Source: an uncultured Bacilli bacterium (GTDB lineage Bacteria > Bacillota_I > Bacilli_A > ML615J-28 > CAG-313). From it: a stretch of 64,000 bases of DNA. Location of the stretch: contig CATLBQ010000003.1 of assembly GCA_949879765.1 (NCBI GenBank), positions 1-64,000 on the forward strand, written 5' to 3'. The position numbers and the translations under genes were made by a program. This document shows, piece after piece, positions 25,642-33,730 of this stretch. Within the stretch, counting starts at the first letter, position 1. Each line of letters begins with the position of its first letter. The notes under the pieces are model-generated. The model was not told where the DNA came from. It did no database searches and saw only the letters and a program-made list of their open reading frames with translations.

Positions 25642-27408
25642 ATGCAATGGGATTTAACTTATCATTTTAATACCAAAGAAGCATTTGAAGAAGCACTACA
25701 AGGTGTCTATCAAATGGTTAACCAATTTGCAACATTTCAAGGACATCTTGGAGAAGAAGATTCCTTTGTTGCCTACTGTTTATTGATGAAAAAATTTGAA
25801 GAAGAAGCTTCTCGCGTGTATCAGTACGCATCATTAAAAAGTGATTTGAATAGAAAAGATGTGGAAAATGCTGCGACGCTCAATAGATGTAGAATGGCAT
25901 TTTATACGCTATCTGAGACAACAGCTTATGTTGAACCAGAATTGATATCTATTGGGGAAGAAAAAGTAATGGCGATGCTCAATCAACATCCAGAAATTGA
26001 AGAGTTTCGTTTTTCACTAGAAAAGTTATTTAGAGGAAGCAAACATGTGTTAGATAGCGCAAGTGAAAAATTGCTTTCATTATATGCCCCAGTAACATCA
26101 TCAGCAGGAGAACTTTATAGTGCTTTAGCTGTAGGGGATGGAAAAAGTGTAGATGTAAAACTAAAAAACAAACAAGTTGTTACCGTTACACAAGGAAATT
26201 ATCGTGCCTTGATTGCTCAATCTAAAGAAGCAAGTGACCGAAAAAAGATTTTTGAAGCTGTATTTAATACATTTGAAGCACATAAGCATACCTATGCCAG
26301 CATTTACAACAATGTATTACAAGATAATAAAGCTAGTGCTAAAGCTAGAAACTATGCATCAGTATTAGAAAGTTACTTATATCATAATCACATTGATACA
26401 TCGGTTTTTCTCAATCTAATCGATGTAGCTAGTAAGCATAATCAATCTGTTAAAAAATACATTAAATTGCGCAAGAAAGCACTAGGACTAAAAAAATATT
26501 GTACATATGATCGTTTTCTTGAACTTGCTCATTCTAATAAAGAATATACCTATGAAGAAGCAAAGAATCTTTTCTTTACAGCTATTCAAAACTTTCCAAC
26601 TGATTTCCAAGAAAAGGCACATGAAGTATTAAAAGATGGTTTTGTAGATGTAGAAGAACGTGATGGAAAAGCTACAGGAGCTTATTCTTCTAGTGTTGCT
26701 AATTTACATCCATTTATCTTGTTGAACTATGACAAGACCTTAGATAGTGTGTTTACCGTAGCACATGAGGCAGGTCATTCTATTCATTCTATGTATGCGG
26801 CAGAAACACAACCTACCATGTTGCAAGACTATACTATTTTTGTAGCAGAGATTGCCTCTACATTTAATGAACATGCATTGTTGGATTATTTTTTGACATT
26901 ACCGAATGCATCTAAAGAAGAAAAAATCATGGTGATTCAAAAAGCCATTGATGAAATTATGAGTACTTTTTATCGCCAAACTTTATTTGCTGAATATGAG
27001 TATTTAGCCAACCAAGAAGTAGCACAAGATAAACCAATCAATTATGAAGTGTTATCAGGTATTATGATAGACTTGTATAAAAAATATTATGGTATGGACA
27101 TTACTAAAGAAGGTGTAAAACAATATGTTTGGGCCTATATCCCACATTTATTCTATACACCATTTTATGTATACCAATATGCGACGAGTTTTGCGGCTAG
27201 TTTTAAAATTTATAAAGATGTAAAGGAAAATGTACCAGGTGCATTTGATCGGTATATTCAATTGCTTCGTTCTGGAGGATCTAAATATCCTGTAGAACAA
27301 GCAAAAGAAGCTGGTGTAGATTTTACGAAAAAAGATGCTTATATGGCCGTAGTAGAAAGAATGGATACATTGGTAGCTGAATTAGAGAAGTTATTAACTG
27401 AAGAATAG
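25642..27408 (+). CDS. pepF: Oligoendopeptidase F (M3 family)
   Basis: A cytoplasmic zinc peptidase of 588 residues that cuts short peptides. The zinc site is H375-E376-A-G-H379 with the third ligand E403 in VAEIASTFNEH. The C-terminal YVWAYIPHLFYTPFYVYQYATS is the typical substrate-binding stretch of PepF. AAGGAG precedes the ATG by 9 bases. Monocistronic, followed by a strong terminator. Confidence 0.95.
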   Translation: MQWDLTYHFNTKEAFEEALQGVYQMVNQFATFQGHLGEEDSFVAYCLLMKKFEEEASRVYQYASLKSDLNRKDVENAATLNRCRMAFYTLSETTAYVEPELISIGEEKVMAMLNQHPEIEEFRFSLEKLFRGSKHVLDSASEKLLSLYAPVTSSAGELYSALAVGDGKSVDVKLKNKQVVTVTQGNYRALIAQSKEASDRKKIFEAVFNTFEAHKHTYASIYNNVLQDNKASAKARNYASVLESYLYHNHIDTSVFLNLIDVASKHNQSVKKYIKLRKKALGLKKYCTYDRFLELAHSNKEYTYEEAKNLFFTAIQNFPTDFQEKAHEVLKDGFVDVEERDGKATGAYSSSVANLHPFILLNYDKTLDSVFTVAHEAGHSIHSMYAAETQPTMLQDYTIFVAEIASTFNEHALLDYFLTLPNASKEEKIMVIQKAIDEIMSTFYRQTLFAEYEYLANQEVAQDKPINYEVLSGIMIDLYKKYYGMDITKEGVKQYVWAYIPHLFYTPFYVYQYATSFAASFKIYKDVKENVPGAFDRYIQLLRSGGSKYPVEQAKEAGVDFTKKDAYMAVVERMDTLVAELEKLLTEE

Positions 27409-27412
27409 AATA

Positions 27413-27448
27413 AAAAAAAGATTGCTTATAGAGGGCAATCTTTTTTCT
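27413..27448 (+). terminator. Terminator after pepF
   Basis: An 11-bp stem (AAGATTGC/GCAATCTT core) ending in T6. Confidence 0.85.
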
Positions 27449-27513
27449 TTATATTGAAATAAATGAAAAAAACAAAATATTTTTATAAAATACAAAAAAT
27501 ACATAAAAATACA

Positions 27514-27542
27514 TTGACATATTTTTACAAATAATGTATAAT
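27514..27542 (+). promoter_or_regulatory. Consensus promoter of the flotillin gene
   Basis: TTGACA (27514-27519), a 17-base spacer, TATAAT (27537-27542): both boxes are perfect, suggesting strong expression. Confidence 0.9.
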
Positions 27543-27575
27543 ATAAGTGTAGATTAAAGAAAAGGAGAAAAGAAA

Positions 27576-29054
27576 ATGGACTACATAACTTATATTATTA
27601 TTGCTGCCATAGTACTCATTGTACTTATTTTAATTGGCGTATCGTATGTAAAAGCACCACCAGATACTGCTTTTATTATTACAGGACCATTTAAACAAAG
27701 GGTATTGATTGGGCGTGCAGGATTTAGATTCCCAGGATTAGAAAGAGTAGACAAAATACCACTTAGTTTAATACAAGTAGATATTAAAACATCTAATGCA
27801 GTACCAACCAAAGAATTTATCAATATTTTTGTAGATGGTGTTGCAAATATTAAAATTGACTCAGAACCTGAGGCTCTTGCCAAGGCATCACAAATTTTCT
27901 TACAACAAAATTTAGATGGTATTCGTTCTATTGCAAAAGAAGTATTAGAAGGAAATATGCGTGAAATTATCGGGCAAATGAAATTAGAGGATTTAGTACA
28001 CAATCGTGATTTGTTTGCTGAAAAAGTAAAAGAAAATGCAACACAAGATATGGCAAGAATGGGACTTCAAATTATCAATTTAACCATTCAGAATTTTATT
28101 GATGATAATCGGGTAATTGAAAACTTAGGTGTAGATAATATTGCCCAAATTTCTAAAAATGCAAGTATAGCAAGAGCCCAAGCTGAACGAGATGTTGCCA
28201 TTGCACAATCAGAAGCAAATGAGACAGCCAATAAAGCTAGAATTGATGCGGAAACATTAATCGTGGAACAAAATACAAGTCTTGCTCTTCGTCAAGCAGA
28301 ATTAAAAATGAAAACTGATACAGCAAGAGCAACTGCAGATGCGGCATATTCTATTGAAGAGCAAAAGCGTCAACAAGAAATTAATGTTGCAAAAGTCAAT
28401 GCAGATATTGCTAAGCGTGAAAGAGAAGTAGAACTTGGACAAAAAGAAGTAGAACTTCAAGAGCGCCAATTAGAAGCGCAAATCAAGAAAACAGCAGAAG
28501 CAGAAAAGTATGCCGCAGAACAAATTGCTCAAGCAGAGTTATTTAAACGACAAAAGGCAGCAGAGGCATCCCGTTATGAAGAAGAACAACGTGCTTGTGC
28601 ATTAAGAGCACAATCAGAAGCATCGCGTTATGCTGCAGAGCAAGAAGCAGCAGGTATCCTTGCGAAAGGTGAAGCAGAAGCAGAAGCGATTGAGAAGAAG
28701 GCAGAAGCTATGAAAAAGATGGGTGAAGCATCCGTTTTAGAATTGATTCTAAATTCAGGTGTATTACCAGATGTTGTAAAAGCTTATTCTGAACCTCTAG
28801 CAGAAGCATACGGTCAAATTGGTTCAATTACAATGTATGGTGAGGGAAATACTGCTAAATTAGCTAAAGAAGTAACTAGCAATGGATCACAATTGATACA
28901 AAGTTTAGAACAAACACTAGGTATTGATATCAAATCTATTCTTGCTGGATATTTGGGTGGGAAATTAGTTACCCAGGCTAAACAAGATAAAAACACACAA
29001 CCAGAACAAAACAAAGCATCTAATTCAACTGAAGAACCTAAAATAGAAGAATAA
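27576..29054 (+). CDS. floT: Flotillin-family (SPFH/band 7) membrane scaffold protein
   Basis: One N-terminal membrane helix (about 4-26), an SPFH domain (about 30-190), then a long Ala/Glu/Gln-rich coiled coil (about 190-390) with repeated AEAE and RQ...Q heptads, and a short C-terminal domain. Flotillins organise ordered membrane microdomains. AAGGAG lies 8 bases before the ATG. The promoter is a plain sigma-A type, not a stress-sigma type as in B. subtilis. No NfeD partner gene is next to it, which is unusual for flotillin loci. Confidence 0.92.
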   Translation: MDYITYIIIAAIVLIVLILIGVSYVKAPPDTAFIITGPFKQRVLIGRAGFRFPGLERVDKIPLSLIQVDIKTSNAVPTKEFINIFVDGVANIKIDSEPEALAKASQIFLQQNLDGIRSIAKEVLEGNMREIIGQMKLEDLVHNRDLFAEKVKENATQDMARMGLQIINLTIQNFIDDNRVIENLGVDNIAQISKNASIARAQAERDVAIAQSEANETANKARIDAETLIVEQNTSLALRQAELKMKTDTARATADAAYSIEEQKRQQEINVAKVNADIAKREREVELGQKEVELQERQLEAQIKKTAEAEKYAAEQIAQAELFKRQKAAEASRYEEEQRACALRAQSEASRYAAEQEAAGILAKGEAEAEAIEKKAEAMKKMGEASVLELILNSGVLPDVVKAYSEPLAEAYGQIGSITMYGEGNTAKLAKEVTSNGSQLIQSLEQTLGIDIKSILAGYLGGKLVTQAKQDKNTQPEQNKASNSTEEPKIEE

Positions 29055-29095
29055 AAAAGAAAAATGACTGTACAATAAGTACAGTCATTTTATAT
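29053..29095. terminator. Bidirectional terminator between flotillin and thiT
   Basis: A 12-bp perfect stem (29062-29073 / 29079-29090). The A-rich left flank gives a strong T tract on the minus strand (thiT end); the plus-strand tail is weaker. Confidence 0.8.
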
Positions 29096-29106
29096 CAGAC
29101 ATCAAA

Positions 29107-29688
29107 CTATTCACCTTTTAAATATTGAGTAGGATATTCACGATTCAGTAAAACAATACTTGGCAAAAGAAGACACATAATAACTGCCACAGCAGCACCA
29201 GATATAAATACGTAAGGTGCATTATAAACAAAAGCAGCTGACCAAGTATAGTCATAAAGAAGAACAGAATCTATTGAACCACAGAAGAAACGAATAATAA
29301 ATGCCGCAAGCATAGAACCAATTAAACATAAGAAGGATAGAATTATACCCTTTGGAGTTTTATTCAAATAAAATTGATGAATCCATTTGGCTACTAAACC
29401 AGTAATAGCCACTGATCCAAAAGCAACAAGGTATTCTAGGGGATAAGTGATGAGACCATATCCATCTAGCAAACAACTAATCAGACCATAAACTAGTCCT
29501 CCCGCAATTAAGCCTTTAAACCAACCATGTCTTAAGGCAATAATAAAAAGTGGTACCATAGCAATATTGATAGATCCACCTGTTGTACCAATAGACAATT
29601 TTACAAATTTGTCTAATACTACAGCAATAGCACATAATATAGCAATTTCAGCTATATCTCTTACAGTAAAACCAAAAATATGTTTCAT
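29107..29688 (-). CDS. thiT: Thiamine transporter substrate-binding subunit ThiT (ECF type)
   Basis: The S component that captures thiamine for an energy-coupling-factor transporter. 193 residues with six helices; GGSINIAMVPLFIIALRHGW and DGYGLITYPLEYLVAFG carry the thiamine-binding residues of ThiT. ATG 29688 follows AGGAGG by 7 bases; the frame opens 7 codons earlier without support. The 5' leader contains a TPP riboswitch, which independently supports thiamine as substrate. The shared ECF module is outside the window. Confidence 0.93.
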   Translation of the reverse strand: MKHIFGFTVRDIAEIAILCAIAVVLDKFVKLSIGTTGGSINIAMVPLFIIALRHGWFKGLIAGGLVYGLISCLLDGYGLITYPLEYLVAFGSVAITGLVAKWIHQFYLNKTPKGIILSFLCLIGSMLAAFIIRFFCGSIDSVLLYDYTWSAAFVYNAPYVFISGAAVAVIMCLLLPSIVLLNREYPTQYLKGE

Positions 29689-29707
29689 TATAAAACCTCC
29701 TATTAAC

Positions 29708-29736
29708 AAAAAAATTCTTTGGTTTTATCCAAAGAA
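29708..29736 (-). terminator. Riboswitch-controlled terminator ahead of thiT
   Basis: On the minus strand an 8-bp stem with a 6-base loop (29715-29736) is followed by T7, lying between the TPP aptamer and the thiT ribosome site. This implies control by transcription termination. A competing hairpin (GCAAATT/AATTTGC, about 29750-29776) sits between. Confidence 0.8.
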
Positions 29737-29773
29737 CATTGCTAAGATATGCAAATTCAACAAAATGAAAAAT

Positions 29774-29860
29774 TTGCACGTTTCCCTACGCTAGCATTAC
29801 CTAGATCAGGTTTTGGGTCGTTAACTAAATAACCTCTCAGCAGATGCTCCCCATTAGGAT
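29774..29860 (-). promoter_or_regulatory. TPP riboswitch (thi box)
   Basis: Read on the minus strand, the conserved thi-box segments occur in order: GGGGAGC, GCTGAGA, then ACCTGATCTAGGTAATGC and AGCGTAGGGAA. When thiamine pyrophosphate is bound the downstream terminator should form and switch thiT off. Confidence 0.95.
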
Positions 29861-29884
29861 ATATATGTTTTTTCAAACATTAAC

Positions 29885-29890
29885 ATTATA
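29885..29890 (-). promoter_or_regulatory. -10 box for the thiT transcript
   Basis: TATAAT on the minus strand, about 25 bases before the aptamer. The -35 is unclear. Confidence 0.5.
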
Positions 29891-29900
29891 TACCAATTCT

Positions 29901-29929
29901 AAAAAAAGATAAAGCAACTCGCTTTATCT
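29901..29929 (-). terminator. Terminator of the CHAP lipoprotein gene
   Basis: A 9-bp perfect stem (29907-29915 / 29921-29929) with T7 on the minus strand. Confidence 0.85.
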
Positions 29930-29936
29930 TTTCCTT

Positions 29937-31679
29937 TTAATCTACTTTTTGTTGTTCGGAAACATTTGACCACCAATAAGTGCCGTCACTTTTTAGTTCT
30001 TTAATCCAACTAAAATCTTCTCGTACACCACTATATTCAGGATACTTTGGATGGGCATAGCCAGTAATTCTTGCATCTTGTAAAGACCATCTCTTAATTG
30101 CTACACGATCGGAAGTATTACCCTCAATGGTATATAGATAGGTATCGTCAGCATAAATACAAATACCTGTATGGGACATGCCGCTACTTAAGAAGAAAAC
30201 AATGTCTCCTGTTACGGGTTGATAATCTTCTTTGTACTGATTTTGCGAAGCACCTTGTTCAAGAGGTTCACTAAAGCGGAAATCTTGAACATAATGCATA
30301 ATGCCATTTTCAGTGCACCATTTCATACCTGCAGTACATCCTTGATATTTACATAAAATATCTGTAGATAAACCAGTTTGATTCCAGCACCAAGAGACAA
30401 ACATAGCACACCAAGGTTGACCATTATTGGGATACCATTCGCCATATTTTTGAATATTATTGCCAACTTCCTCTGTTCCATTTTCTTCAAGGGCTGTGAG
30501 GATAAAACGACTTAAATAGTCGACTTCAATAGAACCAGTAACATCTAGGTAAAAGTTGGTTTTTTTGGATTTATCATTGATATTGTTTTTATCATAAACG
30601 CTAATAATAGTGTATCCTTCTGATTTTGTTGTAATCACACCTTTATCTGATACCACAGCAACTTCTTTATTTGAACTAATCCATACTAAAGAATCATTGG
30701 CCAAATTGAAAGAGTTTGACATTTTAAATCTTTCACCTGCAGGAACTGTTTCCGTTTTGTTTTCCGCATAAAGTAATAGAAAACTATCTTTATTTACAAT
30801 AGATACTTGGCAAGAAGCTGTTAACCGTTTATCTAGTTTAGATGTAATGGTAATCACACTAGAACCATATTGTACTGCCTCGATGGATAAGTCAGGCTTA
30901 AGTACTAATGCATTATTAGAAAATGTAATATCATAGTCATCAATACACATCGTTTTATCTCTAAAATAAATATGGGTACTATCACCAATGGTCATTTTTT
31001 CATAAGTAACATAAATACTTGGCATCTTAGGAATAACTTCAAAGTCAAACTCGAAGTAAAGCAGTGGATTACTTTTTAAAGTAAATCTTACTTTTGTTTT
31101 TCCAACTTGAAGTGCATCAATAGTACCGAAACGATCAATTTCAATAATATTTTCTTGCGTGTAAGTGATATCAAAAGGATCTAGTTCAAAATAATCATCA
31201 ACCCAAATCATAGTTGTTTCATCAATTGATATATAGTCTATCATTAAATCATAGTGAATAGGGGATAATGGAGAGCCTTTGGTATGTCCACACAAGGTAC
31301 AAGTTGCAGGAGCATCTAATGTAGGTTCTGTATATTGGTGTTCTAGTGGCACTCCATCTGTAGTGTTACATAGTGTACAATGTTTTGCCAAAGTACAAGT
31401 CGCTTCTACCCAAAGATGTTCAAGCATAGTTCCTTCTGTTGTATGACAAACAGAACAGGTTTTAGGTGAAAAACAAGTCGCATCTGTCCAATAGTGACCT
31501 AGTGCATTCCCATCTGTTTTTTGGCAAACAGAACAGGTTTTAGGAGTAGTACAAGTTGCTTCTTTCCATGTATGACCATTTTGTTCACACTCACTTTTTG
31601 GTGGTGTTTTTTTACAACTTGTACAAGTACAAAACATAAATATTAAAACTAAAAATATATACTTCCTTTTCATTTTCAT
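29937..31679 (-). CDS. Lipoprotein with four Cys-rich 26-residue repeats, Ig-like domains and a CHAP amidase/peptidase
   Basis: A signal peptide ends in a Cys cluster (probable lipid Cys22). Residues 36-139 are four consecutive 26-residue repeats of the form H-x-W..ATC..PKTC.VC..T.G..L; the fourth has lost its first Cys. Big-like domains follow (about 140-385), then a CHAP domain (about 395-550) with C424, H503 and E519-G-N521 as the catalytic set. CHAP domains cut peptidoglycan cross-bridges or stem amides. Start is ATG 31679 or the in-frame ATG 31673. Its N-terminal module is nearly identical to that of the amidase gene at 33731. Confidence 0.88.
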   Translation of the reverse strand: MKMKRKYIFLVLIFMFCTCTSCKKTPPKSECEQNGHTWKEATCTTPKTCSVCQKTDGNALGHYWTDATCFSPKTCSVCHTTEGTMLEHLWVEATCTLAKHCTLCNTTDGVPLEHQYTEPTLDAPATCTLCGHTKGSPLSPIHYDLMIDYISIDETTMIWVDDYFELDPFDITYTQENIIEIDRFGTIDALQVGKTKVRFTLKSNPLLYFEFDFEVIPKMPSIYVTYEKMTIGDSTHIYFRDKTMCIDDYDITFSNNALVLKPDLSIEAVQYGSSVITITSKLDKRLTASCQVSIVNKDSFLLLYAENKTETVPAGERFKMSNSFNLANDSLVWISSNKEVAVVSDKGVITTKSEGYTIISVYDKNNINDKSKKTNFYLDVTGSIEVDYLSRFILTALEENGTEEVGNNIQKYGEWYPNNGQPWCAMFVSWCWNQTGLSTDILCKYQGCTAGMKWCTENGIMHYVQDFRFSEPLEQGASQNQYKEDYQPVTGDIVFFLSSGMSHTGICIYADDTYLYTIEGNTSDRVAIKRWSLQDARITGYAHPKYPEYSGVREDFSWIKELKSDGTYWWSNVSEQQKVD

Positions 31680-31790
31680 CTACCTTTCTATTTTTTATTG
31701 AGTATAAGAAAAAGTGAGAAATGCCTTGATATATTCAATTGGCTATGTATATTCATCACAGTACCTATCCTCTTTTAAAGATTACAATCT

Positions 31791-31819
31791 ATTATAACAA
31801 ATAAATTAAAAAAATACAA
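31791..31819 (-). promoter_or_regulatory. Promoter of the CHAP lipoprotein
   Basis: Minus strand: TTGTAT (31814-31819), a 17-base spacer, TATAAT (31791-31796). The leader of about 105 bases has no reading frame I can support. Confidence 0.6.
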
Positions 31820-31860
31820 TACTTATATATAAATAGAAAAATTGAAAGAAGAAGAAATGA

Positions 31861-31889
31861 TTGAAAAAATTAAAAAAATATGATATAAT
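31861..31889 (+). promoter_or_regulatory. Promoter of the nuclease-phosphatase operon
   Basis: TTGAAA (31861-31866), a 17-base spacer, TATAAT (31884-31889). Confidence 0.75.
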
Positions 31890-31913
31890 ACAATTAAAAA
31901 AGGAGAAATTACA

Positions 31914-32708
31914 ATGAGAAAGTTATTAGTAACAGGATATATATGTGTAGTCTTATTGCTTGTAGGATGTACAACAGGTGTTGTAGATTCTACAAAATTG
32001 ATATTACCTGATTTAACAGGAATGACAAGAGAACAAATTATAGAAAAATTAGCAGATTATGATATTACATACTCCTTTTATTTTGAAAAACAGGCTATTG
32101 AAAGCGATAATGAATTGAACCAGTTTGTTCGCTATGGAAATGGCTATCAAATAGGAGACGCCCATCCCAAAGATAAACATCTATCTATTTATACTACGGT
32201 TCTTCCACTAACTTCTACTTTATCTAGTACATTAGAAATGGATTTTGAATGGGAAGGAAAGAGTTTTATTGAAGATGGAGTGGGTGAAGTTAAATTAGTA
32301 TATGGAACCGATGGAGATACTGCAACATTTGAAGATATCATAACAGGAGAAAGATTTAGACTTCGTTTTTTGGGAGTAGATACACCAGAAGTATATGCGG
32401 GAGAAGATCCTTGGGGTTTAGCTGCATCACGTTATACGAAAGCAAGATTAAATGAAGCAACAACAATTGTTTTAGAAGCAGAAGGGGCTAGGAAAGAAAC
32501 ATATGGCAGATATTTGGGGTTTGTTTGGGTAGATGGTGTGCTTTTGAATTTGGAAATTATTGAACAGGGCTACAGCAATTCTACTTTAAGTAAATCCAAA
32601 TATAAGGATATTTTTATGGAAGCAAGTATTGCTACTATGAAAACGGGAAGACGTTTTTTTGGTGAAATAGATCCAGAATATGATTATGAAAAAAGAAAGT
32701 TCAAATAG
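31914..32708 (+). CDS. Lipoprotein with PASTA-like domain and thermonuclease (SNase) domain
   Basis: Lipobox LVGC (C19). Residues about 28-95 look like a PASTA domain (PDLTGMTREQIIEKLADY), which binds wall precursors or beta-lactams in other proteins. Residues about 120-250 are a staphylococcal-nuclease fold with the active set D135, R151, D156, E159 and R199 (YGRYLG). It should degrade extracellular DNA or RNA at the surface. AAGGAG precedes the ATG. The phosphatase gene follows 8 bases later. Confidence 0.9.
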   Translation: MRKLLVTGYICVVLLLVGCTTGVVDSTKLILPDLTGMTREQIIEKLADYDITYSFYFEKQAIESDNELNQFVRYGNGYQIGDAHPKDKHLSIYTTVLPLTSTLSSTLEMDFEWEGKSFIEDGVGEVKLVYGTDGDTATFEDIITGERFRLRFLGVDTPEVYAGEDPWGLAASRYTKARLNEATTIVLEAEGARKETYGRYLGFVWVDGVLLNLEIIEQGYSNSTLSKSKYKDIFMEASIATMKTGRRFFGEIDPEYDYEKRKFK

Positions 32709-32716
32709 GTAGACAA

Positions 32717-33358
32717 ATGAAATATACAACCATTATTTTTGACTTAGATGGTACTTTACTCAATACATTAGATGATTTAGCAGATAGTCTAAATTATGCG
32801 TTAGCAAAAGAGGGTTATGCTACACATACTTATGAAGAAGTCAAGTTCTTTGTGGGTAGTGGTATTCAGGTCATGATTGAAAGGGCACTCCCGCAACATG
32901 CAGAACATTTTGATGCAGTTTATCAAACCTTTTTAACGCATTATGAAAAAAATAAAACGAATAAAACCGCACCATATCCAGGCGTATTTGAAACGTTAAA
33001 ATTGTTGAAATCAAAAGGTGTTCAAATGGCTATTGTTTCTAATAAATACCAACAAGGAGTAACTGAAATATGCACACCTTTATTTGGTCAATATATGGAT
33101 GTTATGATTGGTGAACAACCTGGCTATGCTAAAAAGCCAAGTAGAGATATGGTCGATTTAGCGATAAATCAGCTTGGTGTAAATCCTGCTACTGCAGTAT
33201 ATGTAGGAGACAGTGATATAGATGTTTTAACTGCACAACATGCCCAATTGCCTTGCATTGGGGCTGCATGGGGCTTTAGAGGAGAAGCTTTTTTGAAAGC
33301 ACAAGGAGTGAAAATGATTGCTAAAACATTTTCGGATATTCTAAAGTTTATTGAATAA
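32717..33358 (+). CDS. gph: HAD-family phosphatase (phosphoglycolate phosphatase-like)
   Basis: A cytoplasmic HAD hydrolase of 213 residues. Motif I is FDLDGTLLNT (nucleophile D9 and acid D11), motif II lies in MAIVSNKYQ, and motif IV in YVGDSDIDVLTA. The helical cap between motifs I and II fits subclass I, as in Gph. Substrate assignment within this family is weak; nucleotide 5'-phosphatase or beta-phosphoglucomutase activity is possible. Co-transcribed with the nuclease gene; the shared theme may be nucleotide salvage. Confidence 0.85.
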   Translation: MKYTTIIFDLDGTLLNTLDDLADSLNYALAKEGYATHTYEEVKFFVGSGIQVMIERALPQHAEHFDAVYQTFLTHYEKNKTNKTAPYPGVFETLKLLKSKGVQMAIVSNKYQQGVTEICTPLFGQYMDVMIGEQPGYAKKPSRDMVDLAINQLGVNPATAVYVGDSDIDVLTAQHAQLPCIGAAWGFRGEAFLKAQGVKMIAKTFSDILKFIE

Positions 33359-33400
33359 AACTTGTTTTGTATATGGTAATAGATAAATAAATGTAAAAAT

Positions 33401-33446
33401 AAAACCTATATATAACCAATTAAATGAAGTTATATATAGGTTTTTG
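33401..33446 (+). terminator. Terminator after the phosphatase gene
   Basis: A 13-16-bp stem (33401-33416 / 33429-33445) with a T5 tail. Confidence 0.85.
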
Positions 33447-33730
33447 TCTGCTTTAAATGCTTAAAAGTATGAACAAGAATGGGAATATCTTATTAGAAAA
33501 ATAGTATTTTTAAAAACACTTTTATTCTACTAGGGTATCTATAAAAAAAGAATTATATAAACACATAGCAAGATGATTTTATAAAATATGCCCAGTCATC
33601 TTTATAAATGATTTAGCAAAAATTTCCTAAAAATAAAAAATTTTTTTATTAAAAATAATGATAATAGGAGGATAAAAAGTCAAATTTAGTAGTTTAGGTA
33701 TTTGCTTTTGTAGAAAAGAGGTAATATAAA
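33447..33730. other. Intergenic AT-rich stretch ahead of the amidase lipoprotein
   Basis: No gene is supported here. One imperfect hairpin (AAGATGA/TCATCTT, about 33571-33603) is present. AGGAGG at 33666-33671 has no following start codon in reach. No convincing promoter for the gene at 33731 was found; GAGGT at 33718-33722 is its ribosome site. Confidence 0.5.

Noticed and set aside
33476..33490. GAATGGGAATATCT also occurs near 56571-56584, suggesting a shared leader element
   Set aside because: A 14-base match is expected by chance in 64 kb of AT-rich DNA, and the surroundings do not align.
33666..33690. AGGAGG as a ribosome site for a small gene
   Set aside because: No start codon with an open frame follows within reach.
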